A DNA stretch of 20,089 nucleotides from a virus: the IMG/VR virus record IMGVR_UViG_3300044295_000290, positions 1-20,089 of that record; one strand, written 5' to 3'. Below, piece by piece: positions 7,347-14,248 of the stretch (position 1 is the first letter of the stretch; every line of letters begins with the position of its first letter). Under the pieces are notes generated by a model. The model did no database searches. It saw nothing but the letters and a program-made list of their open reading frames with translations, and was not told the origin of the DNA. The position numbers and the translations under genes were made by a program.

Positions 7347-8486
7347 ATGACAGCAATCGCATATAAAATTAAACCGCTCAATCCCCGAAGCGCCGACACC
7401 AAATATGTGGGCGTGGAACCCACATGGCGAACACAACCAGTTGAGGGCCGCATCAGTGCCCTGAGTAATGCATTTGGTTGGTACAACTACTTCTATGGCA
7501 AAAAAGAAGCCAAAGACATGATTGCTCAGTATTTGGATGCACACAACCGCACCAAAGACGCTAAGAAAATCCGTGCGCTGAGTGACAGCCAAATTCGACT
7601 GACCACTGGCTGGTTGTGCCGCATGAGCATGATGGGCTTGGAACTGGATGAACACGAACAAATCAAGCTGGACAATTTGATTGCTGAATTGTTAACGCTC
7701 AAAGAACAACGTCAAGAAGAAGTTGCGGCAGAAGAAGACGCTCCGGCCAAGCCCAACATTCAAGACCGCCTGCGCGAAAAGGTGTCGGAATGTGCTGGCG
7801 AGTTAGATGGTATGTTTGACGAGTTTGTGGCTGCAGGTGCCAAGATGTCAGCAGACTACAAACCTGTGAGCCTGATCCGTAGCATGAACATTGCTCCACA
7901 GTTGATCTATATCATCAGCGACATTTGGAAACGCAAACTGGAAGAATACGAAACTGTGATTGAGGGCAAAGACGGTGCGCTGGCCGAAGGCTATCGGCAT
8001 TTCAGCAAAATCCAGCTTCGCAACATTGTGAAGTTCTGCGAAACTGTGATTTCGGACTGCGGTGCTTATGTGCAGATCAAGAAAGTGGAACGCAAGCCAC
8101 GCAAGGTCAAACCTGTAAGCCCGGAAAAGAAAGCAGCCAAGTTCAAGATTCTTGCAGAATTTGCTGAACTCAAGCTGAAATCATTGCCTGCAACTGCCTT
8201 GGTTGACAAAGCAGAAGCATGGTTGTATGACACCAAGAAGCGCAAGTTGATCCACATTGTTGCAGATGAATACACCAAGGCGTTTACTATTAAGAACAAC
8301 AGTGTAATTGGCTTCAGCACTGTGGAAACGCTCCAGAAAACTGTGCGTAAACCTGCAGAAGTTGTCAAAGCAATCAGTAGTGCCGGCAAGCCCGCCGCCC
8401 GCAAGATCTTCAAAGATCTCACTACCACAGAAACAGCGTGGAATGCCCGAGGCACCGAAAACTTGGTAATCTTGCGTAGTTGGTAA
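7347..8486 (+). CDS. Conserved phage protein of unknown function (379 aa)
   Basis: A 379-residue soluble, Lys/Glu-rich protein. Three parts can be seen: an N-terminal helical domain with ISALSNAFGWYNYFYGKKEA and LTTGWLCRMSMMG (residues 36-95), a charged linker rich in E and A (about 115-135), and a C-terminal domain with ALVDKAEAWLYDTKKRKLIH, TKAFTIKNNSVIGFS and QKTVRKP (about 285-335). I recall related proteins in aquatic T4-like phages, where the C-terminal 'WLYxTKxRKL' unit recurs, but no assigned function. AAGGA five bases before the ATG supports the start. It follows the 95-residue gene by eight bases. No terminator follows it, so its mRNA should read into the gp13-like gene, where a hairpin hides the ribosome-binding site. 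Confidence 0.75.
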   Translation: MTAIAYKIKPLNPRSADTKYVGVEPTWRTQPVEGRISALSNAFGWYNYFYGKKEAKDMIAQYLDAHNRTKDAKKIRALSDSQIRLTTGWLCRMSMMGLELDEHEQIKLDNLIAELLTLKEQRQEEVAAEEDAPAKPNIQDRLREKVSECAGELDGMFDEFVAAGAKMSADYKPVSLIRSMNIAPQLIYIISDIWKRKLEEYETVIEGKDGALAEGYRHFSKIQLRNIVKFCETVISDCGAYVQIKKVERKPRKVKPVSPEKKAAKFKILAEFAELKLKSLPATALVDKAEAWLYDTKKRKLIHIVADEYTKAFTIKNNSVIGFSTVETLQKTVRKPAEVVKAISSAGKPAARKIFKDLTTTETAWNARGTENLVILRSW

Positions 8487-8494
8487 GCTAAATA
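8487..8494 (+). promoter_or_regulatory. Late-type promoter box (GCTAAATA) for the gp13-like gene
   Basis: The TAAATA core is 8489-8494, right after the stop of the preceding gene. By T4 late-promoter geometry transcription would begin near 8500, within the left arm of the hairpin at 8492-8516. Confidence 0.6.
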
Positions 8495-8516
8495 CAGGGA
8501 CCGGGAGTCCCTGTAT
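8492..8516 (+). promoter_or_regulatory. Hairpin covering the ribosome-binding site and start codon of the gp13-like gene
   Basis: Perfect 10-bp stem: ATACAGGGAC (8492-8501) pairs with GTCCCTGTAT (8507-8516) around the five-base loop CGGGA. The Shine-Dalgarno-like GGGAG (8503-8507) lies in the loop and stem edge, and the AT of the start codon is in the right arm. No T-run follows, so it is not a terminator. It should be complete only in read-through transcripts from upstream promoters. Confidence 0.8.
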
Positions 8517-9282
8517 GATCCAAGAGCAAGATACTCTTTCAACACTGAAGCAAAACCTAATAGAATACGTCAAACTACAGTTGGGCGGAGATATCATTGA
8601 CCTTGAGCTAGACCCTAGCCATTTCGAAGCTGCATATCAAAAGACCATTGGCACCTATCGTCAACGTGCCAACAATGCTTACGAAGAAAGTTACAGCTTT
8701 TTTACCCTGGTAAAAGACCAAAACATCTACACATTGCCGCAAGAAGTTATCAGTGTACGTCAGTGTTTTCGCAGAACATTTGGCGACGCTACAGGTCCTT
8801 TTGCGTCAAACTTTGACCCATTTGCTCAGGCCAGCTTGCAAGTTTATTTGATGAACTTCAACGTGGCTGGTGGCCTTGCCACTTACGATTTCTACAGCCA
8901 GTACACTGAGTTGGCTGCTAGAATGTTTGGTGGCTATTTCAACTACACATTCAACCCTGTGACCAAGAAGTTGCAGTTGATGCGTGACCCAAAAAACACT
9001 GGAGAAGCTGTGTTGATTTGGACTTACAATTTGAAGCCCGAAATCAACCTGCTGAGCGATCATCAAATTCAGCAGTGGCTCAAGGACTACATGGTTGCCA
9101 ACTGCAAGATGATCATTGGTGAAGCTCGTGAGAAGTTTGCCACAATCGCCGGACCCCAGGGTGGCGGCAGCTTGAACGGCACTGCTATGAAAGCCGAAGC
9201 CCAAACCCAAATGGACGCACTGATTGGCCAATTGGTAAACTACGTAGATGGCTCTCAACCATTAACCTGGGTTATCGGCTAA
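8515..9282 (+). CDS. 13: Neck protein (T4 gp13-like)
   Basis: A 255-residue protein resembling the gp13 neck proteins of aquatic T4-like phages: an N-terminal helical part (LKQNLIEYVKLQLGGDIIDL, YQKTIGTYRQRANNAYEESY), a central IYTLPQEVISVRQCFRR segment, LATYDFYSQYTELAARMFGG, NPVTKKLQLMRDP, and a C-terminal AGPQGGGSLNGTAMKAEAQ followed by LTWVIG. gp13 works with gp14 in the collar that lets the finished head join the tail. T4 gp13 is about 309 residues. The ATG at 8515 is set by GGGAG seven bases upstream. The gene stands apart from gp14 and gp15, which are on the other strand 1.8 kb away. Expression looks late (TAAATA) with a translational block on early read-through mRNA. The exact T4 name is less certain than its head-tail connector nature. 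Confidence 0.62.
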   Translation: MIQEQDTLSTLKQNLIEYVKLQLGGDIIDLELDPSHFEAAYQKTIGTYRQRANNAYEESYSFFTLVKDQNIYTLPQEVISVRQCFRRTFGDATGPFASNFDPFAQASLQVYLMNFNVAGGLATYDFYSQYTELAARMFGGYFNYTFNPVTKKLQLMRDPKNTGEAVLIWTYNLKPEINLLSDHQIQQWLKDYMVANCKMIIGEAREKFATIAGPQGGGSLNGTAMKAEAQTQMDALIGQLVNYVDGSQPLTWVIG

Positions 9283-9290
9283 ATCCCACT

Positions 9291-9318
9291 AGAACAACAC
9301 TTGCTAATCTGTTACAAT
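9291..9318 (+). promoter_or_regulatory. Sigma70-like promoter with extended -10, probably giving a leaderless mRNA
   Basis: TACAAT (9313-9318) is preceded by TGT, giving an extended -10; the -35 is weak (AGAACA at 9291-9296, 16-base spacer). Six bases separate the -10 from the ATG at 9325, exactly as at 6718-6730, so the transcript is predicted to begin at or next to the start codon. Confidence 0.6.
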
Positions 9319-9324
9319 GTCTGC

Positions 9325-9849
9325 ATGGACTTGATGATAGACTTAGAAGGACTTGGCACTGCGCCCGAAGCAACAATTTTGACCATTGCGGCGCAGGCAT
9401 TTGATCCGCTGGGATCAGGTTATTATGCAGATAAACTCTACTATGCTAGAGTCACACTGGAAAGCCAAGAAAACCGCAACATTGACCAAGGAACCATTGA
9501 GTGGTGGGCCACGCAACCTGCTGTAGTGCGGGACGAAGCGTTTGCGGAAGAAGGTCGCATTCCTTTGGATCAAGCCCTGGACGAATTGGCTAAATTAATA
9601 TGGCATTCAAACCGTATCTGGGCACAAGGCCCAACATATGACATGACCATATTAGAGCATGCATACAAAAGCTACAACAAAACTTTGCCTTGGCAGTATT
9701 ACAAAGTGCGAGACAGTCGTACACTATTGAGTCTATGGCCCGATGTAGAAGCGCCCCCGGCCAGCCATCATGCTTTGGAAGATTGTCGTAGGCAAATCAG
9801 CATGGTACAGGATACATTACAATATTTCAAAATAAAGGAACTTCGATGA
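9325..9849 (+). CDS. DEDDh 3'-5' exonuclease (DexA / Rv2179c-like family)
   Basis: A 174-residue enzyme of the DnaQ-like exonuclease fold. Exo I is DLE (D6, E8) in MDLMIDLEGLGTAPEATILT, Exo II has D106 in PTYDMTIL, and Exo III is H148x4D153 (SHHALEDC), so all four acidic ligands and the histidine are present. The family removes nucleotides from 3' ends with two metal ions. T4 DexA degrades ssDNA, while the Rv2179c relatives act on RNA; which applies here cannot be read. I chose the ATG at 9325; the TTG at 9301 lies upstream of the -10. No Shine-Dalgarno sequence precedes the ATG. It overlaps the dNMP kinase start by four bases (ATGA), so the two are translationally coupled. The pair looks like an early nucleotide-scavenging unit. 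Confidence 0.82.
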   Translation: MDLMIDLEGLGTAPEATILTIAAQAFDPLGSGYYADKLYYARVTLESQENRNIDQGTIEWWATQPAVVRDEAFAEEGRIPLDQALDELAKLIWHSNRIWAQGPTYDMTILEHAYKSYNKTLPWQYYKVRDSRTLLSLWPDVEAPPASHHALEDCRRQISMVQDTLQYFKIKELR

Positions 9850-10496
9850 TCATTGGAATTTGCGGATTAATTGGTGCTGGCAAAGACACTGCTGCTGACT
9901 ATCTAGTAAACTTACATCATTTTCGTCGAGAATCATTTGCCAACAGCTTGAAAGATGCAGTGGCCCAAGTGTTTGGGTGGGACAGAACCATGCTAGAAGG
10001 GCGTACAAAACAAGCTCGGGAATGGCGAGAGCAAGTGGATCCATGGTGGTCCGCCAGGCTGGATATGCCCGATCTTACTCCGCGTTGGATATTGCAATAC
10101 TGGGGCACAGATGTGTGTCGCCGGGCTTTCCACGACGATATTTGGATTGCCAGCTTGGAAAACAAACTACGCAACAGCCAAGATGATGTGGTGATCAGCG
10201 ACTGTAGATTTCCCAACGAAATTCTAGCTATCAAACGTGCCGGCGGCATTGTGGTACGTGTAGTTAGAGGACCTGAACCCGAATGGTATGATGCTGCTGT
10301 GAGTGTAAATCGTGGTCCTGATGGTAACTCCAGCTGGGCACTAAGTAGGCGCCAACTAGAAAAACTCAAAATCCATGCGTCAGAAACGTCTTGGATTGGC
10401 ACCAAGTTTGATGCTGTGCTAGACAACAATGGCACCTTGGATCATTTGTATGAGCAAGTTAAGAATCTGGCTCAAGGTCCCCTGGTCGCCAAATAA
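9846..10496 (+). CDS. 1: Deoxynucleoside monophosphate kinase (T4 gp1-like)
   Basis: A 216-residue P-loop kinase (T4 gp1 is 241). The Walker A motif is GLIGAGKDT (residues 7-15), close to the N-terminus. A central RWILQYWGTDVCRRAFHDDI segment and a VVISDCRFPNEILAIKRAGG segment match the dNMP-kinase family. The enzyme phosphorylates dNMPs to dNDPs in the cytoplasm, feeding phage DNA synthesis; T4 gp1 handles dTMP, dGMP and hydroxymethyl-dCMP. AAGGA seven bases upstream supports the ATG at 9846. The upstream exonuclease releases dNMPs, the substrate of this kinase, which makes the pairing sensible. Its last 38 bases overlap the end of the convergent HNH-like gene, and the operon terminator lies further inside that gene. 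Confidence 0.88.
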   Translation: MIIGICGLIGAGKDTAADYLVNLHHFRRESFANSLKDAVAQVFGWDRTMLEGRTKQAREWREQVDPWWSARLDMPDLTPRWILQYWGTDVCRRAFHDDIWIASLENKLRNSQDDVVISDCRFPNEILAIKRAGGIVVRVVRGPEPEWYDAAVSVNRGPDGNSSWALSRRQLEKLKIHASETSWIGTKFDAVLDNNGTLDHLYEQVKNLAQGPLVAK

Positions 10497-10806
10497 CAGC
10501 GGATCGTTTGATCATGGCCACACAGTTGAGACACACTGTGCGTAGGTTTCTTAACTCAGAATTGTTGAGATTTCCGTCTATGTGGTAAACCAGCAACTGT
10601 GTTGGATGAGCTGCCCTAAACCCGCATTTGTCACATGCGGGTTTTTTCTTGTATCCGTTTGATTGCCATCGGGGCACAGGAGCCCGTGCCTTTTTACCTT
10701 TTTTGATACAAACGTCGCAGCGGGACCTATAGTGAGGTACACCTTCTTTGAGGTAGTTCACAGCACTGTGTCGTTGCCCACAGGCCTTGCATACGGGTCT
10801 ATTCAT
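10459..10806 (-). CDS. Small zinc-rib HNH-like protein
   Basis: A 115-residue basic protein with four CxxC pairs (C6/C9, C30/C33, C58/C61, C92/C95), hence probably two zinc sites. The second half has the HNH-like pattern LLVYHIDGNLNNSELRNLRT followed by VCLNC: H75, D77 and N87 fit, but the residue after the last CxxC is V, not the usual His. I recall the same arrangement in T4-like phages annotated as HNH endonucleases. It may be a degenerate or non-nicking family member, or a DNA-binding protein. The ATG at 10806 is preferred to a TTG at 10833. A perfect TATAAATA box ends four bases before the ATG and there is no Shine-Dalgarno sequence. It stands alone on the - strand between an early operon and the sheath gene, the kind of site where phage homing endonucleases lie. 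Confidence 0.65.
   Translation of the reverse strand: MNRPVCKACGQRHSAVNYLKEGVPHYRSRCDVCIKKGKKARAPVPRWQSNGYKKKPACDKCGFRAAHPTQLLVYHIDGNLNNSELRNLRTVCLNCVAMIKRSAVIWRPGDLEPDS
10619..10647 (+). terminator. Factor-independent terminator of the exonuclease-kinase operon, inside the HNH-like gene
   Basis: AACCCGCAT (10619-10627) pairs perfectly with ATGCGGGTT (10635-10643) around a seven-base loop, and the second arm runs into six Ts (10642-10647). It lies 123 bases after the kinase stop. On the - strand the same bases encode P-A-C-D-K-C-G, the third CxxC of the HNH-like protein, and no T-run follows in that direction. Confidence 0.8.
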
Positions 10807-10810
10807 GCGG

Positions 10811-10818
10811 TATTTATA
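10811..10818 (-). promoter_or_regulatory. Late promoter box (perfect TATAAATA) for the HNH-like gene
   Basis: An exact T4 late consensus TATAAATA on the - strand. The box ends four bases before the ATG at 10806, which is closer than a normal leader allows. Confidence 0.55.
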
Positions 10819-10867
10819 AACGGACCTTTGCAAAGGGATGCATAACGGCTACTTTTTGATGGTTGCG

Positions 10868-10875
10868 AATAAATA
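10868..10875 (+). promoter_or_regulatory. Late promoter box (AATAAATA) for the tail sheath gene
   Basis: AATAAATA with a predicted start near 10881, followed by AAAAGGA (10886-10892) seven bases before the ATG at 10900. This is the best-formed late promoter plus leader in the window. Confidence 0.7.
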
Positions 10876-10899
10876 TTAGAACTTGAAAAGGATTCAACC

Positions 10900-13800
10900 A
10901 TGGCATTAGTATCACCAGGCGTACAAGTAACAGTAATTGACGAAAGTCAATATATTCCATCAGCAGTCAACACAGTACCATACTTTGTTATTGCTACTGC
11001 ACAGAACAAAGTTTCTGGAGCAGGTGTTGGAGTAGCTGCTGGAACAACCGCCGCCAACGCTAACAAAACTTATCTAATCACTAGCCAACGTGATTTGACC
11101 GCCACATTCGGCGTACCGTTCTTCTACAACACAACAACTGGTACACCAATCAACGGTTACGAACTAAACGAATACGGATTGTTGGCAGCGTATTCTGCAT
11201 TGGGCATCAGCAATCGCGCTTATGTTCAACGTGTGGACATCGACCTCAGCGAACTCACAGCCAGCTTGACCCGTCCAAAAGGCACTCCCAACAACGGAAC
11301 CTATTGGTTGGATACCAGCACCACAACATGGGGAATCCAAGAGTGGAATCAAACTACCAATGCATTCACAGTAAAAACTCCACTGGTTCTTAACAGTGCT
11401 GACCAAGTTGATGGCAGCAATGTTCCTCTAGACACAATCGGAAGCATTGGCAATTATGCAGTGGTCACAACCACTGTTCAGAACATCGGTTATTATAAAA
11501 ACAATGACAACACCTGGGTAGTTGTTGGTAGCGATGCATGGAAAACATCATGGCCTACTATTACTGGAACCAATACTCCAGAAAGTTTAACTATTGGTGC
11601 AAACATGTACGTCAACGGAACTTTGGTAACTGTTGACGATGTAAACACACCAGAAGGATTCGCCGACGTTATCAACGCTGCAAGTATTCCGGGTGTTACT
11701 GCTGCTGCTACAGCATTGACAGGTGGACGTTTGGCTCTGTACGGCGATTCAACTGCTACCAATGACGGTTCCACAGCCGACGGTGGCGTTATCAGCATCG
11801 AGCCAGGACCAAACGCAGGCGCAGCATTGTTGACTGCATTGGGCATCACTGCTGACGAGTATCGCACTCCTACATATTTCCCAGGATACAGCTACCAAGC
11901 ACCACGCTGGGGAACAACTCAAACAATCCCACATCCTACAGGAAGTGTATGGCAAAACATGAGTTCAGTCAACAATGGCTTGAGCTTGAAAGTCAAAGAA
12001 TACAGCACCACATTGGGTACCTGGGTTGCTCAAACAACCAATGCCTATGATGGATTCCCAGCTGCATTGTACGGTCTAGACCCAAGCGGAGGTGGCAAGA
12101 ACATTGCAGTAGGTACAACCATTGCACTGTGGGACGCCAACTTCTACAACACTGATCCTAACATGTCTCAAGCCATTGAGATTTACGAAAAGGCAGCATT
12201 TGGCGCCACAGTAGTAACTGGAACCACAGTTCCAACTGGCAATGCATTTACTCCAGGCAACAGCATCTACATTGAAGCCACTGCCGCAGGCACAACCACT
12301 CTCAATACCGGAACAGCAACCATTGGTGGCACAGGTACCGTGGGTGATTTTGTTTCTGCAATTAGTGCTGCTAACGTTCCTTATGTGTCAGCCAGTGTTG
12401 ATACAGCTGGTCACATTGTATTGACACACAGCCAAGGCGGCTTGATTCAATTGAGCAACTTGTCTGGTTCTGCATTGAGTACTGCTGGATTTACTGGCGC
12501 AACACCATTTGTAAGCATTTCGTCAGCTGACGGAACCACACTGGAATTGAGCAACTTTGTTACATCCTCGCTGTTCACATACACTGCCAGCGACACATCA
12601 CCTGACCAAAATCCAGCTGATGGCCGCTTGTGGTACTACAGTGCTGCCGATCAAGTTGATATCATGATCCAAAACAACGGTTCTTGGGTCGGCTATCAGA
12701 ATTGCAGCAACGACGTTCGTGGCTTCAACTTGAGTCTAACCAACGCTGCTGGTCCTATCATTGCTTCCACAGCACCTACCACACAAACCAACTTGGCACA
12801 AAGCCCGTTGCAATATGGCGACTTGTGGATTGATTCCAGTGACTTGGAAAACTATCCAATGATGTATCGTTGGCAACAGGTCAACGGACAAGATCAATGG
12901 GTAGCAATTGATACCACAGATCAAGTTACTCAAAACGGTGTGTTGTTTGCTGATGCACGTTGGGCCACTAACGGTACAACAGATCCAGTAAGCGATCCGA
13001 TTCCTACTATTGTTAGCTTGTTGACCAGCAACTATTTGGATCTAGATGCTCCTGATGCGACTCTATATCCCGAAGGTATGTTGTTGTGGAACACACGCCG
13101 CAGTGGTTACAACGTCAAGAGCTTCCAGGCCAACTACTTCAATGCAACTGATTTCCCTGATCAATCATTGCCAGAGCAAACCAATGCCTGGGTAACTGCC
13201 AGCGGTAACAAAGCCAACGGCGCCATGTATGCAGGTCGTTTGGCACAGCGCGAAATCATTGTCAAGGCCATGAAGTCGGGCTTGGATACCAGCCTGGGCG
13301 CCAGAGAAGAAACAGCTCAGTTCACACTGATTGCAACTCCTGGATATCCAGAAATGATTCCTAACATGATTGCACTCAGCAACGAGCGCAACAACACCTT
13401 GTTTGTAGTTGGCGACACACCAATGCGTTTGGCCGGTAACGGTACAGACTTAGTTGCTTGGGCTACCAACAACAATGGTTTGGGATTGGCCACTGAAGAC
13501 GGACTGCTGGCCACAAGCCAATATTGCGGTGTGTTCTATCCAAGTGCCACAACCACAGACCTCAGCGGAAACACAGTTGTTGTTCCTCCAAGCCACATGA
13601 TGGTTCGCACTATTATTCGCAGCGACGAAGTTGCTTATCCATGGTTGGCTCCGGCTGGTACACGCCGCGGTGTTGTTGACAATGCTATCCAGATTGGTTA
13701 CGTTGATGCAACCACTGGAGAGTTTGTGCCACTCAGCGTGAATCAAGCTCTGCGCGATGTGCTGTATGAGAACAATGTAAACCCAATTACATTCATTCCT

Positions 13801-14178
13801 GGAATTGGTATTACCAACTTTGGTAACAAGACTTCTACCACAATCACATCTGCTCTGGATCGTATCAACGTGTCACGTTTGGTTGCGTTCTTGCGTGGCA
13901 GACTAGAAGAAATTGGCAAGTTGTACTTGTTTGAACCAAACGATCAAATCACACGTCAAGAAATTACCAATACTTGCAACAGCTTGATGATCGACTTGAT
14001 TGCCAAACGTGCTATCTATGACTATTTGGTTGTTTGTGACTTGAGCAACAACACACCGGCTAGAATCGATAGAAACGAGCTTTGGGTAGATATTGCTATC
14101 GAACCTGTCAAGGCAGTGGAATTCATCTATATTCCGTTGCGTATCAAGAACACAGGAGCTATTGCAGCTGGGCAATAA
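10900..14178 (+). CDS. 18: Tail sheath protein (T4 gp18-like), enlarged
   Basis: A 1092-residue subunit of the contractile sheath; T4 gp18 is 659. The N-terminus (MALVSPGVQVTVIDESQYIP, then SAVNTVPYFVIATAQNK) and the C-terminal third are typical: YPEGMLLWNTRRSGYNVKSF (about 723-742), VVVPPSHMMVRTIIRSDEVA, PWLAPAGTRRG, ALDRINVSRLVAFLRGRLEE and VEFIYIPLRIKNTG. These C-terminal elements form the conserved core and the interlocking arm. The extra length sits between residues 120 and 720. Two related modules (229-318 and 449-533) read 'NGT...GFADVINAASIPGVTA...GGRLAL' and 'TATIGGTGTVGDFVSAISAANVPYVSAS', like the flagellin hook IN motif. A 'YGDLWIDSSDLENYPMMYRWQ' unit follows at about 639-659. Good late promoter and AAGGA seven bases upstream. 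It ends in a strong terminator, so it is probably a single-gene unit. Confidence 0.93.
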   Translation: MALVSPGVQVTVIDESQYIPSAVNTVPYFVIATAQNKVSGAGVGVAAGTTAANANKTYLITSQRDLTATFGVPFFYNTTTGTPINGYELNEYGLLAAYSALGISNRAYVQRVDIDLSELTASLTRPKGTPNNGTYWLDTSTTTWGIQEWNQTTNAFTVKTPLVLNSADQVDGSNVPLDTIGSIGNYAVVTTTVQNIGYYKNNDNTWVVVGSDAWKTSWPTITGTNTPESLTIGANMYVNGTLVTVDDVNTPEGFADVINAASIPGVTAAATALTGGRLALYGDSTATNDGSTADGGVISIEPGPNAGAALLTALGITADEYRTPTYFPGYSYQAPRWGTTQTIPHPTGSVWQNMSSVNNGLSLKVKEYSTTLGTWVAQTTNAYDGFPAALYGLDPSGGGKNIAVGTTIALWDANFYNTDPNMSQAIEIYEKAAFGATVVTGTTVPTGNAFTPGNSIYIEATAAGTTTLNTGTATIGGTGTVGDFVSAISAANVPYVSASVDTAGHIVLTHSQGGLIQLSNLSGSALSTAGFTGATPFVSISSADGTTLELSNFVTSSLFTYTASDTSPDQNPADGRLWYYSAADQVDIMIQNNGSWVGYQNCSNDVRGFNLSLTNAAGPIIASTAPTTQTNLAQSPLQYGDLWIDSSDLENYPMMYRWQQVNGQDQWVAIDTTDQVTQNGVLFADARWATNGTTDPVSDPIPTIVSLLTSNYLDLDAPDATLYPEGMLLWNTRRSGYNVKSFQANYFNATDFPDQSLPEQTNAWVTASGNKANGAMYAGRLAQREIIVKAMKSGLDTSLGAREETAQFTLIATPGYPEMIPNMIALSNERNNTLFVVGDTPMRLAGNGTDLVAWATNNNGLGLATEDGLLATSQYCGVFYPSATTTDLSGNTVVVPPSHMMVRTIIRSDEVAYPWLAPAGTRRGVVDNAIQIGYVDATTGEFVPLSVNQALRDVLYENNVNPITFIPGIGITNFGNKTSTTITSALDRINVSRLVAFLRGRLEEIGKLYLFEPNDQITRQEITNTCNSLMIDLIAKRAIYDYLVVCDLSNNTPARIDRNELWVDIAIEPVKAVEFIYIPLRIKNTGAIAAGQ

Positions 14179-14179
14179 A

Positions 14180-14203
14180 ATAAGGCCCAAGGGCCTTATT
14201 TTT
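14180..14203 (+). terminator. Factor-independent terminator after the sheath gene
   Basis: ATAAGGCC pairs with GGCCTTAT (14180-14199, four-base loop CAAG) and is followed by a T-run to 14203. Four As precede the stem, so it could also act in the other direction. It separates sheath from tube expression. Confidence 0.88.
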
Positions 14204-14217
14204 CCAGTCTTATAGCA

Positions 14218-14225
14218 GGTAAATA
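14218..14225 (+). promoter_or_regulatory. Late promoter box (GGTAAATA) for the tail tube gene
   Basis: TAAATA core at 14220-14225, between the sheath terminator and the tube gene. AGGAGAG (14234-14240) follows, then the ATG at 14249. Restarting transcription here is needed because of the terminator just upstream. Confidence 0.65.
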
Positions 14226-14248
14226 AAAGTAACAGGAGAGATTATAAA

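Noticed and set aside
7113-7661. A 182-codon - strand frame across two + strand genes
   Set aside because: It spans the junction of two well-supported co-directional genes, without a Shine-Dalgarno sequence or recognisable domain.
8492-8516. Reading the hairpin before the gp13-like gene as a terminator
   Set aside because: No T-run follows; the right arm leads straight into the start codon, so a translational role fits better.
9301-9324. Upstream TTG start for the exonuclease (eight extra residues)
   Set aside because: It lies upstream of the -10 element, and the residues would extend beyond the usual start just before the DLE motif.
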